DNA of 25,830 nucleotides from Tritrichomonas musculus (GCA_039105265.1 JAPFFF010000334.1:1-25830), one strand, 5' to 3'; shown: positions 1 through 8,367, numbered from the stretch's first letter. Program-made: numbers and translations. Notes: a model not told the origin generated them from the sequence alone.

Positions 1-534
1 TCATTTGATTGGAGTGATTCTCTCCGAAGAAAATACATCGAGCTCAGTGATTTCATGAAGGGGATATTGGTGAATCCATACCTATGTCATAGGGTGAACA
101 ATGCATACAAGGCTACTTGCAAGAAAGACTTTCTTCTTGGTTATGTCGTCAAAAATTTTTGAAGAATAAACAATAAGTGCAGTGACAATCATGACAATCT
201 TTCAGAAATATGCCCAAATACTCAATCATCAAGATGGAGTGTCGATTATGAACTTTGCTCATTTATTCTCAATCACGTTATAGAATTAAAAATATTAAAT
301 GGCCTAAAATATTACGAGATTCTCTTTTTATTAAAGCCATTTACAGAAGATTTTCTTTTTGGATTTTTATATCGAAACTATGTTGATATTTACTTCAAAT
401 TCTAAATAATCCAAAATGGTGTTCCTATACTATTTAAAGATATTAATCCTTCAAAATTAAGAGCAATAGTTAAAATACTATCTATTAATCCAAAATCAAA
501 TACAATAATTTCTTCCTTGTTGATTGTCTTATGA
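1..534 (+). pseudogene. decayed coding relic, unknown family
   Basis: One plus-strand frame (frame 1) stays nearly open from the window edge to about 534, with only about three breaks in about 177 codons. Random DNA this AT-rich would give many more stops. The conceptual protein is ordinary in composition, with charged, aromatic and hydrophobic residues mixed, for example stretches beginning SFDWSDSLRR and RWSVDYELCSF, rather than Ile/Asn/Lys noise. No start codon or initiator is visible because the 5' side lies outside the window. I do not recognise the family. It could be the end of a member of a large trichomonad gene family or part of a mobile element's coding region. The coding reading rests only on stop density and composition. 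Confidence 0.45.
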
Positions 535-968
535 AAAAACAAATATAATAAACAATTTCAAGATAGTCAACTCTTTCATCTATAGTCAATTATTCTGAAG
601 AGATTGCATAAAGCAATTATGTAAATGGGAACAAAGAAGGTTAATTCATATTGTAAATTGTTAAAATCTTTTATGCAATTAAACGCAACGGAAGAGAGTC
701 ATGCATTTTAGCAATTGTTGAGTTATCAAAAACAATTGATGACAAATCCAATATTCGATATTTCGTCTCAATATTGATAGGTATATCATAATTGTGTAGC
801 AAAACTATGTCATGTGACAAAAAACTATATCTTCCTTTTAATGACAAAGGGCGACTATTTTGCAGCTTTTTCAATGTGGATTTTTGAGAGTTAAAAAGGT
901 CTTATAAAAAAAACCCTTTTTTTTAGTCCATTATTCGTTTAAAAATATTATAATATTTATGTATAGAA
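535..968. other. AT-rich intergenic stretch
   Basis: Between the coding relic and the first inverted-repeat element. It has homopolymer runs and no convincing open frame. A 67-codon minus-strand frame at 671-874 has no recognisable domain and no supporting context. The last 8 bases (961-968, GTATAGAA) are the left target-site copy of the adjacent element. Confidence 0.5.
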
Positions 969-1208
969 CTAGGCTTTAAATGGTCATAGTGGATATGCCA
1001 CTTTTTTCGACAGCTTAACTTTTCTGTGATAATAAAATGGTATCTTGATTGATTAGGACATTTTAGATTTTTTGAAATAGCGGATTCTTCTCAAATACAT
1101 AAACTTTTTCTATGGTGGACATTCTAATGGACATTTCAAATTTCTAAATGAATGAAATGTGATCTAAAAAAATTTGAGCTATTTCGATCAAACAAGGTCA
1201 AATAATTG

Positions 1209-1248
<40 letters not shown>

Positions 1249-1473
1249 TTTGCAATATCAATTTCGATTTTGGTTGATTTCGCAAACTAAAAAAAAAAAA
1301 AAAAAAAAAAAAGCAATTATTTGACCTTGTTTGATCGACATAGCTCAGAAAATTTTTAAAATTTTTTTATTTTAAGAAAGTGGACATATGTCCACAAACT
1401 GGACACGTGGACTTTAAAATATTAATTGATCTGGACATTTTGATGTCAAAATGTCCACCTATTTAAAGCCTAG
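969..1473. mobile_element. 505-bp foldback / MITE-like element with 8-bp target duplication
   Basis: The ends are perfect 13-bp inverted repeats: CTAGGCTTTAAAT at 969-981 and its complement at 1461-1473. The element is flanked by identical 8-bp copies of GTATAGAA at 961-968 and 1474-1481, which is the signature of insertion by a cut-and-paste transposase. The centre is a second, larger palindrome. The arm at about 1171-1254, containing GATCAAACAAGGTCAAATAA and 37 T, pairs with about 1282-1357, containing 24 A and the complementary sequence, around a 27-base loop. GGACATT / AATGTCC motifs recur between the two palindromes. There is no open reading frame, so the element would depend on a transposase elsewhere. 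An 8-bp duplication is typical of hAT elements and a few other superfamilies. The ends do not let me name the family. Confidence 0.8.
1171..1357. repeat. central poly(T)/poly(A) palindrome of the first element
   Basis: Near-perfect inverted repeat inside the 505-bp element. The arms contain a 37-base T run (1210-1246) and a 24-base A run (1289-1312), bounded by TAGTTTGC / GCAAACTA next to the loop and by CAAATAATTGC / GCAATTATTTG on the outside. Transcripts or single strands would fold into a long hairpin. The unequal run lengths suggest replication slippage after the palindrome formed. Confidence 0.85.
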
Positions 1474-1494
1474 GTATAGAAAATGATAAAAAAG

Positions 1495-2298
1495 ATAGGG
1501 GGGTCAACCGTAAAATTTTTGTCAAAATATTAAAGCAAACTTAAAATCTGAGAATTTTTGTATAATAATTATAGAACTATATAGTTCATTGAATATACTA
1601 TTTATTAAAAATATTTTTTCCTAATTTTATCTATAGGGCCAAAAAAGGCAAAGCATTAAAGTTGTAATGACTTGTGATTTGAAAATTGAGTTATTTCTTA
1701 AAAATTTTCAGTAAAATCATTAAGATAATTAATAAAAGACTTTGTTCTGCCATTGAAATGATTATAAAACAGGTTTAAATGTGATAATTTTATAATTCTG
1801 CTCTTTAATTACATAAAATGTTATATGATAGTTATATTCTAAATGATTATATGAAATTGATGCAAATGTAATAAAAATATTAAAAAATAAGAGAGAAAAT
1901 CTATTAAAAATCAATTTTAGGATAGATTGAAATATATATCATTGATTATATTATTATGATATTTAAATAATTTAAATTGTGATTCAAAAATTAATTTTAA
2001 ATTGATAACCTAAGCAAATAAATATTTTCATAATAACCTTCTTGAATAAAACTTAAAATACTAATCAATTTGATTCAAATAATCATAAAAGCCACTTTTT
2101 TGTAAAATGGTGAATTATGGTTAATTTTTTTTTTAAATTTTCGAAAAGTTGTTGCCTTTTGTGGACCTATAGATGAAATTTAATAATAAATATTTTAAAA
2201 TAAACTATATAAAGTAAGGAATATATTTCCATCATTTATTTATCATTATCTTTAAAAAATATATTTTTTGACACATTTTCGGCGGTTGACCCCCCTAT
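1495..2298. mobile_element. 804-bp inverted-repeat element with 8-bp target duplication
   Basis: Terminal inverted repeats of 16 perfect bases, ATAGGGGGGTCAACCG at 1495-1510 and its complement at 2283-2298, are flanked by TAAAAAAG at 1487-1494 and 2299-2306. Similarity between the arms continues inward with decay: a block ATCTATAGG(G/T)CCA(A/C)AAAAGGCAA lies at 1629-1651 and, inverted, at 2152-2174 with two differences. Each arm is therefore about 150 bp. The roughly 500-bp interior is AT-rich with no coding frame. I read it as a non-autonomous DNA transposon of unresolved superfamily. Because the next two bases on both sides are AT, the duplication could also be read as 10 bp, but only the 8-bp reading gives symmetric ends. 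Confidence 0.75.
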
Positions 2299-2365
2299 TA
2301 AAAAAGATATTTTTTTAATTTGAATTTTGATAGATTCATTGAATTGACAATTTGAATAAAATCTT
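2299..2365 (+). promoter_or_regulatory. probable Inr core promoter of the Spg1-like gene
   Basis: Only about 60 bp separate the right end of the 804-bp element from the start codon. An Inr-like TCATTG at 2336-2341 would place transcription start near 2338 and give a leader of about 28 nt, in the range usual for trichomonads. The promoter therefore abuts the inserted element. Confidence 0.45.
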
Positions 2366-2995
2366 ATGGATCAAAAAGGAGAGGAAGGCAAAAAAGATGG
2401 AATCGTTACAGTTAAAATAGCTCTTGTAAGCTTTTGTGAGATTGGAGTAGAAATAATGACAAAATATTTCCAAAGCAGCTTCGTCGATGATTACAACGAT
2501 ACATTAGGAATTAGATTTATTGAACGCCAAATTACAGTCAAAAATACACCAGTCAATTTAGTCCTTTGGACATTCGGAAAAGGAAAAAATTGTATGGATA
2601 TGCTGAAAATTATTTGCGAAGGAGCACATGTAGTATTGTTGGCCTTTGATTTAGCAAACAACGTATCCCTCAAATCTTTAAGAGACATATACACAGCAGC
2701 ATACCAATTAAACCATGATGCCAAGTATTTTTTAGTTGGAACAAAATTTGATCTATATTTCGAATTACCAGATAATGAAAAAAAGTCAATTACTGAATAC
2801 GCTAAAAGATTTGCAGAAGACATTGAAGCAGAAGCTCTTATTTATTGCTCAGAGGCAAAATCAATTAATATCAAAAAACTTTTTCAATTAATGATTGGAT
2901 CTGCATTCGGTTTAACACCAAAATGTGATCAAATAGATGACTACAACAAACCAATTCTTATTTTAAAATCAAGAGAAGAAAAAACAACTAGCTGA
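2366..2995 (+). CDS. Spg1/Tem1-like Ras-superfamily protein with degenerate GTP-binding motifs
   Basis: The 209-residue protein aligns by eye along its length with fission yeast Spg1 / budding yeast Tem1, the GTPase at the head of the septation / mitotic-exit pathway. Matching landmarks are DTLGIRFIER (45-54; Spg1 TLGVNFMEK), LWTFGKGKN (67-75; IWDLGGQRE), LAFDLAN (92-98; FMFDLSR), VGTKFD (124-129; IGTKYD) and SINIKKLFQL (166-175; SINVQKIFKI). G4 (TKxD) is intact. G1 is not: where GxxxxGK(S/T) is expected, residues 22-29 read SFCEIGVE, so the phosphate-binding Lys and Ser/Thr are gone. In G3 the Asp is Thr69 and the catalytic Gln position is Gly73. Known: these residues bind nucleotide phosphate and Mg and drive hydrolysis. 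Inferred: this is a pseudoGTPase paralogue that may act as a scaffold. The frame is open throughout, so it does not look like a pseudogene. Confidence 0.85.
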   Translation: MDQKGEEGKKDGIVTVKIALVSFCEIGVEIMTKYFQSSFVDDYNDTLGIRFIERQITVKNTPVNLVLWTFGKGKNCMDMLKIICEGAHVVLLAFDLANNVSLKSLRDIYTAAYQLNHDAKYFLVGTKFDLYFELPDNEKKSITEYAKRFAEDIEAEALIYCSEAKSINIKKLFQLMIGSAFGLTPKCDQIDDYNKPILILKSREEKTTS

Positions 2996-3866
2996 TTTTT
3001 ATTAAATAATAGACCTTTTTATAAAAAAAAATTTTTTTTGCGATAAAGTATACTTTTTACTAAAAAAGCATGAGTGCTCATAATAATATCGATTTTAGAC
3101 AATAAAAAATATTCGGTTTATATTTTTTTTTTTTATATTAAAAACCATGAGTAGCTACCCATGCTTTTTTTTGCAAAAGTGCAAAAAAGTTCCAGACTTT
3201 TTTTTCTATGGTACGATACAAGGTCAATATTGACCTAAACCGCCACGGGCGACTACAATTACGGGCGATTAGGATTTCCTTTTTTTTCTTTAATATTTTT
3301 ATTCAAAAATCTTTTATACTTATTTTATCTTATCATAAATTCTATTGATAATGTTTTAAATGTAATTTGCTTTTATATCTAAAGTATTGATGATATCAAT
3401 TTTAGTGATACCAAAATTTATCAATTTTTTTATGGAATAATAATTATAACAATAAAATTTAATATTAATTATGCTATTTGTTGGGTTTCAAATAAAGTAT
3501 TAAATGTGATATTATAATTTCAAAAAAAAAAAAAAAATTTAAATTGTGATATCTCACATAGTTTTTTCAGGTACTCTTATGTGTGTACTTTTTACATGTG
3601 TCTTTGTACTCTGTATAGAATGTGCACTTCCTATCAGCGTGTACTCTCAAATTTATATCCCTAGACTACTCAACAGTTATTTTAATGCTGTATAAAACCA
3701 AATCGAACGAGACAGATTTTTCACTCTTTGAATTGCAGTTTTATCCTTTCAATAATATATATTATTAAAAATCTAGGTTTTTTTATCATATCTCTAAGTT
3801 TCCAAAAATCATATTTGAAGACAAATAAAATTGAATAGCTATTCAAAATTATACTTAAAAATCTAT
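2996..3866. other. intergenic region with small palindromes and a GC-richer patch
   Basis: 871 bp without a convincing gene. Visible items are an inverted pair with AAAAAAGCATGAGT near 3064-3077 and its partner ending CCATGCTTTTTTTT near 3158-3171, a perfect palindrome GGTCAATATTGACC at 3222-3235, two copies of ACGGGCGA at 3245-3252 and 3261-3268, and about four GTAC-containing motifs (GTACTCT and similar) at 3571-3650. The rest is AT-rich. A 98-codon minus frame overlapping the SPF27 start is a shadow. Confidence 0.5.
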
Positions 3867-4346
3867 ATGCAAAATACTCATGGAGAATATTCTTTACCAT
3901 ACATAGATACAGAATTAGAAGACAAATCAATACAACATATTGTTGATTATTTAATTGAGCAAGAAAAAAAACAGATTCCTCCTCCAACAGATCTTCCTCA
4001 AGATCCAGCCAATACACCTATACGCACTAAAATTCCTAAGCACATCCCTTCTTCAAAAACTGCACATTATGAAAGCTTGCAGCAAGAACGTGCTCTTCTC
4101 GAAGTTTTATTGGTACGTCGCCGTGAGTTTTGGGGTGGTGAAGATAAGAAGTTAAGTACATACATTGACTTAGTTGAAAAGAAGCAGGATTCTATACAAG
4201 AAGAAATTGATGAAATTAACCTTGACAGATATCGATATCAAAAAGAAGCAGAAAAACGACTTGAACGCCTTAAAACACAGATATCAAATTTAGAATCATC
4301 TATTGAAAGTGAACGACGAGAAATAGAACGATTAGGTTGTACGTAA
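3867..4346 (+). CDS. pre-mRNA splicing factor SPF27 / BCAS2 homologue
   Basis: The protein is 159 residues when started at the ATG at 3867. A second in-frame ATG at 3831 would add 12 residues of AT-rich character (Asn, Tyr, Lys) that match nothing in the family. SPF27/BCAS2 is a core subunit of the Prp19 (NineTeen) complex that activates the spliceosome. Human BCAS2 begins near DALPYFDQGYE, and here the N-terminus reads EYSLPYIDTELED, followed by a helical acidic stretch (VDYLIEQEKKQ). A Pro-rich linker with several Lys follows, then a long coiled coil from about residue 70 to 155, matching the BCAS2 C-terminal helices in order and spacing. It is shorter than the human protein (225 residues), mainly in the middle. 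The next gene converges on it; the stop is followed by a 45-bp element that recurs 99 bp downstream. The call rests on motif order, not a computed alignment. Confidence 0.75.
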   Translation: MQNTHGEYSLPYIDTELEDKSIQHIVDYLIEQEKKQIPPPTDLPQDPANTPIRTKIPKHIPSSKTAHYESLQQERALLEVLLVRRREFWGGEDKKLSTYIDLVEKKQDSIQEEIDEINLDRYRYQKEAEKRLERLKTQISNLESSIESERREIERLGCT

Positions 4347-4490
4347 TTATTTTAATAAAGATTTTTGTATTTAATATATATTGGTGCTATTAAAAAAATT
4401 ATATTATAATTAAACGACAAAGACAACAAAAAAAGATAAATACTATTATTTTAATAAAGATTTTTTGTATTTAATATATATTGGTGCTAT
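4346..4490. repeat. duplicated 45/46-bp sequence between convergent genes
   Basis: Copy 1 (4346-4390) and copy 2 (4445-4490) both run from ATTATTTTAATAAAG to ATATTGGTGCTAT and differ by a single T in an internal T run. They lie about 99 bp apart in the tail-to-tail gap between the SPF27 and LRR-PP2C genes. Copy 1 starts at the SPF27 stop codon and contains AATAAAG. Such near-identity in fast-drifting AT-rich spacer suggests a recent local duplication or a conserved 3'-end signal. Confidence 0.85.
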
Positions 4491-4530
4491 AACTTAACAA
4501 TCTATACAATATAAAAGATATAAGAACATT

Positions 4531-7458
4531 TTATTCTCTAAAGCTACTCTGAATATCTAAATCAGCAACAATTATAGATACATTTTTTTCATATTGAGTA
4601 GATATTAAAATGTTCTTGATTTTGGACGAAATGACCCAAGGATTATTTTCATTCATAAATAATTGTTTAAATGTACCAGGGCCAATTAATTGCGTGCATG
4701 CTGGTGATGACATTACAATCCATTTCATTTCTTTAGAAAGTGAAAGGTGATACATAGATTCTGTAGATTTAATTTTGCTAGTATTAGTTTCTTTTTTATA
4801 ATTACTGTATTCATTTATCTTAATATCCATGCTTGGATGTGGAAGACTGAATTCTCTGAAATCATCTTCAATGAAAGCATTATACTTTTCATCTGTCATA
4901 TAAGCATCATTGTATTGGGCAAATCCATGATTAAAGTTTGGCGAAAACATGGGATTTTGACCATCATTCATTATAAAACACGGTCTTCCATTTCGATCGA
5001 AAAATGCAATTTCACAAGATCCGAGCCGAGATATGAATACTTCGCTTCCACTAAAAACATTACTACTAGATTCTTGATTTGAATTAGTTTGAGGACCTAA
5101 TTTCTCGTTTGAATTTGCTTTTTTCTTTTTTGATTGATTCAAATTTTTTGTTGCTTGATTTGTATTTATATTTGGCCGCACAATTGCAAGAGACAAATAT
5201 GAAGGTGAAATAGACAATTCGTTCTGGAATTCAGGAAAAATAATCGATGTAACACATTCCGATAAAACACTCTTTGACATTTGAATTCCGCTTGGTGATA
5301 AACCGCGCAGATGAGAAATGAAGTTCTTTGACAAAGAGGTAGTTGCATCTTTATCGTCATTTGCGTTTAAAATCATAAGGACAGTTTCGCCATTTTCTGA
5401 AACAAACTCGGATTCATTAGTAGGCAAATTTACATTTTCGGACGAAGCTTGTGAACTAACTAAACTTGGATATTCGAGAAAATGGCTCCAAACTACGAAA
5501 TCGTCATCTGAATATGTTTCAGGGCTTTTGTGATAGGAAGCAGCAGCTGAACAAAGTCCGTAAGAACAGTTTTGAAGAGCATTATTATTGTTATTTCTTT
5601 TATAATAAAAATTATAATAAGAATGAAAATCATTAAAATAGCCAAGATCAACAATTTTTGCGAAATTTGGCATTTTATGATTATTTGTAATGAGCGTACA
5701 AGCACTATTCACAGTACTACTGTCGTTGATGAAACTATCAATATTGCGAATATCATCAGCATTGCTGTCGACATTGCTATTATTGTTGTCTGTGTCGTAG
5801 AGATCTGTAGAAAGTTGGTCGGAATTGAGAGAAATAAGTTTTACCAACTTCGAAAAAAAGGGAAGTTCACAGTTTAATGGATTACATGATACATTCAATT
5901 TTTTGAGAGAAGGTAAATATATTCCACCTTGAGGCGAAAAGGTGGTAAAAGAGTTATTAGCTATGTTAAGTTCCTCAAGAACGTTATATTCAAAATGATC
6001 ATGAAAGTTGGTGATACGATTAAACGATACATCAACTTTTTGAATAGAGGGAGACAAATAAGGAAAAACAGAGAAATTATTATGTGATGCATTTAAGTAC
6101 AAAAGTGACATAATCATTGGTAATTCAGTCAATTTATTTCCTGAAACGTTAAGGTCAATTAATTCACATGCATCCGACCAACTCTCTGGAAATTCAGTTA
6201 AATCACAAAAGGAAGCATATAAGCATTCAATTGGTGCTGGAAAACCGTCGGGCAACTTTTTGATAGGATTACAAGAAATATTTAATGTAATCAATGATGA
6301 TGTAATAATTCTCTCCGATAATGTTTGGATTTTATTATTTGATAAATTTAAATAATAAAGTTTTGAAAAAGTGAATAATTGTGATGGAACTTTTTCAATT
6401 TGATTATTTGAGAGATCTAGTGTAGAAATATTCTCACAAAGTGATGATATATCAATGTCAATCAACTTATTCCTATAAAATGATAACTCAAAAATTTGAT
6501 TACAGGTTAACCTAGGCATATGAACAAGTTTGTTGTTAGTTAGTGATAATGAAATAAGATCAGGAGTATCAATTTGATTTGGTATTTCTGTAATATCATT
6601 AAAAGTTAAAATAAGCGTTTGGAGAGATAATGGCAATGATTCGATTTTGTTTACAAAATTATTTTGCAAATTTATTAAAAATAATTTGTCATACTTTTCA
6701 ATACTTTTTGGAATGGTACAAATTCGATTGTGGCTCATATAAATTCGACTAATACTCATAGGAAATTCTGGCATTTCGCGTATTAAATTGTGCGAGGCAT
6801 CTAAATTATTTAATTGTGGAGTTATCTGGGATAAATTTGGTAACTTTTCAATATGATTTCGCGATATATCAAGAATTGTTAAAGAATCTAGTCTCGAACT
6901 CATATCAAAAGAACATATTTGGTTAGAAGAAATTATTAATGATAATAATAATGGATGATGAAACGAAAATAATTTGATTTTGTTGTATTCCAAATCTAAA
7001 AATTTCAAATTTACTATATTTTCGATTTTAAAAATAGCTGTTAATTCATTAAATCCTAGTGAAATCATTTTTAAATTGTCATTTAGCGTTTCAAAATCGA
7101 TATTCACAAATTTATTATGATAAAGATTTAGAAAATTTAGCGTAGGCTTGTAGAGTATTGCTTCTGGTATAAAAATAAGAAAATTGTTCGATAAATCTAG
7201 TGAGGTTAAGTTAGGATATGATATAATTGCATCATTTACTTTGTTTGGTAAATATCTCATATAGTTGTTGCTAGATAAATGAAGCCTATTTAAAGAAGGG
7301 ATATTTTTTGGTAAGTATTGAATTGAATTATAAGAAAGATTAAGAAAAAGAACTATTGGATTCTTTGGAGATGCCGAAATACCATTAAGCTGCTGATTTG
7401 AAAGATCAACTACTTTTTGATTTTGAAGAGGAACAGTAATAGATCCTGAGTTCCCCAT
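4531..7458 (-). CDS. LRR protein with a C-terminal PP2C-like (PPM) domain lacking catalytic residues
   Basis: The protein is 975 residues. The start MGNSGS fits an N-myristoylation signal (Gly2, Ser6), suggesting membrane anchoring. Residues about 15-545 are some twenty leucine-rich repeats of the LxLSxNxIxxLP type. After an Asn/Asp/Ser-rich linker (about 550-600), residues about 600-975 follow the order of PP2C landmarks: VDLGYFNDFHSYYN (entry strand), ETVLMILNANDD (where active enzymes have VFDGHGG), VFISRLGSCEIAFFDRNG (VxNxGDSRAxLxxxG), KWIVMSSPACTQLI (FLxLASDGLWDxx) and KNVSIIVADL (DNxTxIVVxL). All the metal-binding Asp positions are replaced, so phosphatase activity is unlikely. LRR plus PP2C-like is also the architecture upstream of the cyclase in fungal adenylate cyclase (Cyr1). 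Asn-rich inserts interrupt the domain. A probable Inr (TCATTT, read on the minus strand at 7476-7471) gives a leader of about 16 nt. Confidence 0.85.
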   Translation of the reverse strand: MGNSGSITVPLQNQKVVDLSNQQLNGISASPKNPIVLFLNLSYNSIQYLPKNIPSLNRLHLSSNNYMRYLPNKVNDAIISYPNLTSLDLSNNFLIFIPEAILYKPTLNFLNLYHNKFVNIDFETLNDNLKMISLGFNELTAIFKIENIVNLKFLDLEYNKIKLFSFHHPLLLSLIISSNQICSFDMSSRLDSLTILDISRNHIEKLPNLSQITPQLNNLDASHNLIREMPEFPMSISRIYMSHNRICTIPKSIEKYDKLFLINLQNNFVNKIESLPLSLQTLILTFNDITEIPNQIDTPDLISLSLTNNKLVHMPRLTCNQIFELSFYRNKLIDIDISSLCENISTLDLSNNQIEKVPSQLFTFSKLYYLNLSNNKIQTLSERIITSSLITLNISCNPIKKLPDGFPAPIECLYASFCDLTEFPESWSDACELIDLNVSGNKLTELPMIMSLLYLNASHNNFSVFPYLSPSIQKVDVSFNRITNFHDHFEYNVLEELNIANNSFTTFSPQGGIYLPSLKKLNVSCNPLNCELPFFSKLVKLISLNSDQLSTDLYDTDNNNSNVDSNADDIRNIDSFINDSSTVNSACTLITNNHKMPNFAKIVDLGYFNDFHSYYNFYYKRNNNNNALQNCSYGLCSAAASYHKSPETYSDDDFVVWSHFLEYPSLVSSQASSENVNLPTNESEFVSENGETVLMILNANDDKDATTSLSKNFISHLRGLSPSGIQMSKSVLSECVTSIIFPEFQNELSISPSYLSLAIVRPNINTNQATKNLNQSKKKKANSNEKLGPQTNSNQESSSNVFSGSEVFISRLGSCEIAFFDRNGRPCFIMNDGQNPMFSPNFNHGFAQYNDAYMTDEKYNAFIEDDFREFSLPHPSMDIKINEYSNYKKETNTSKIKSTESMYHLSLSKEMKWIVMSSPACTQLIGPGTFKQLFMNENNPWVISSKIKNILISTQYEKNVSIIVADLDIQSSFRE

Positions 7459-7982
7459 ATATAAAATTTCAAATGATCAATTCTAATTCACCAATCAAAA
7501 AAGAGAGATTGAATGTTCTGTCAATTTTTATTAATTTTGTTTTTATTAATTTTCCGAAAGTTTTTATAAAAGATTTTATAAAAATTACATTTTATATACT
7601 AATCTATTTTATAAAACAATACAATAATTTAAATAATACTTATTTGTTTTATGATATTTTAATAACATTTGAATGAAAAGTTTGAGAGAAATCATTGATT
7701 TAATTGAAAACTGAAATTAAGAGTAAAAATCATAATATATCATTTGATTGCATTTTGATTAAATAAAAAAGATCAAAATATGAATAAAATATGGACAATA
7801 TATTTCTGAATTGAATGTACAATCATCTTAATTTTTCTAATTAGATATAGATCAATTTTTATTTCCATCCAAGTTAAAGCAAAACATATCCAGTAATTTC
7901 AAAATGATACGCAACATGGTGAAATATTAATTTTCTTTGAAGACTGTACACAAAAAGTGTAGATATAATATATATTAACTTG
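7459..7982. other. intergenic: promoter of the LRR-PP2C gene and 3' flank of the small membrane-protein gene
   Basis: The only element I can support is the Inr-like TCATTT on the minus strand (7476-7471), start near 7474. The remainder is AT-rich with no domain-bearing frame. A 67-codon plus frame at 7473-7676 is made almost wholly of Ile, Phe, Asn, Lys and Tyr and overlaps the promoter, so I do not call it. Confidence 0.5.
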
Positions 7983-8321
7983 TTAAATTTCATGATAATC
8001 ATGGTGTCTGCACTTAAAAATCGCAAAAATAGTCAAAAAAATAGTAAATAAAAAAAATAGAATACCAGAAGCATAACAAATAAGCAAAATTATACTAAAA
8101 TCCAATCCTGGCTGTGACGTTGAGAAAATAGGTATTTCCGTTTCAGTTTCAAATAAAATATCTTTTTGAACTAAATGCTGATTTCTTTTTTTATTCAGAA
8201 TATCTTCATCAATGTTTTTGGAATATGAATCCATTCTATTAAATCTTATATCATTTAAATCTTTTCTTTGGGTGTTTATATTGGAAAAACATATTGTAGC
8301 CAGCCAAAAGTCAAAAAGCAT
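7983..8321 (-). CDS. small single-span membrane protein, unknown function
   Basis: The protein is 112 residues. The N-terminus MLFDFWLATICFS is short and hydrophobic and may be a signal peptide. Residues about 20-72 are polar and charged, with no motif I recognise. Residues about 74-102 form a strong membrane segment rich in Leu, Ile and Phe, followed by a short tail KCRHHDYHEI. This predicts a type I protein with a roughly 55-residue lumenal or outer part and a 9-10-residue cytosolic tail. The His-rich tail and Cys at the membrane edge are the only distinctive traits. It shares a very short divergent promoter with the CDC25-like gene. That promoter, with an Inr-like TCATTATT, is the main reason to accept this short gene. 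No homologue is recognised. Confidence 0.65.
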   Translation of the reverse strand: MLFDFWLATICFSNINTQRKDLNDIRFNRMDSYSKNIDEDILNKKRNQHLVQKDILFETETEIPIFSTSQPGLDFSIILLICYASGILFFLFTIFLTIFAIFKCRHHDYHEI

Positions 8322-8352
8322 GTTGGTAATAAATAATAAAAATTGAATTAAT

Positions 8353-8367
8353 AATGATCGTCATTTT
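8353..8367. promoter_or_regulatory. divergent core promoter: overlapping head-to-head Inr pair
   Basis: The 15 bases AATGATCGTCATTTT contain TCATTTT on the plus strand (8361-8367; start near 8363, 8 nt before the CDC25-like ATG) and ATCATT on the minus strand (8358-8353; start near 8355, about 34 nt before the small membrane-protein ATG). The predicted start sites are 8 bp apart on opposite strands. The whole gap between the two coding regions is 49 bp. Confidence 0.55.

Noticed and set aside
671-874. 67-codon minus-strand frame
   Set aside because: No domain or promoter; lies between a coding relic and an inverted-repeat element.
3831-3866. Earlier ATG for SPF27
   Set aside because: The extra 12 residues have spacer-like composition and no family match; family similarity starts soon after the ATG at 3867. 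Not excluded without 5'-end data.
7473-7676. 67-codon plus-strand frame
   Set aside because: Ile/Phe/Asn/Lys-only composition, overlaps the promoter of the LRR-PP2C gene, no recognisable feature.
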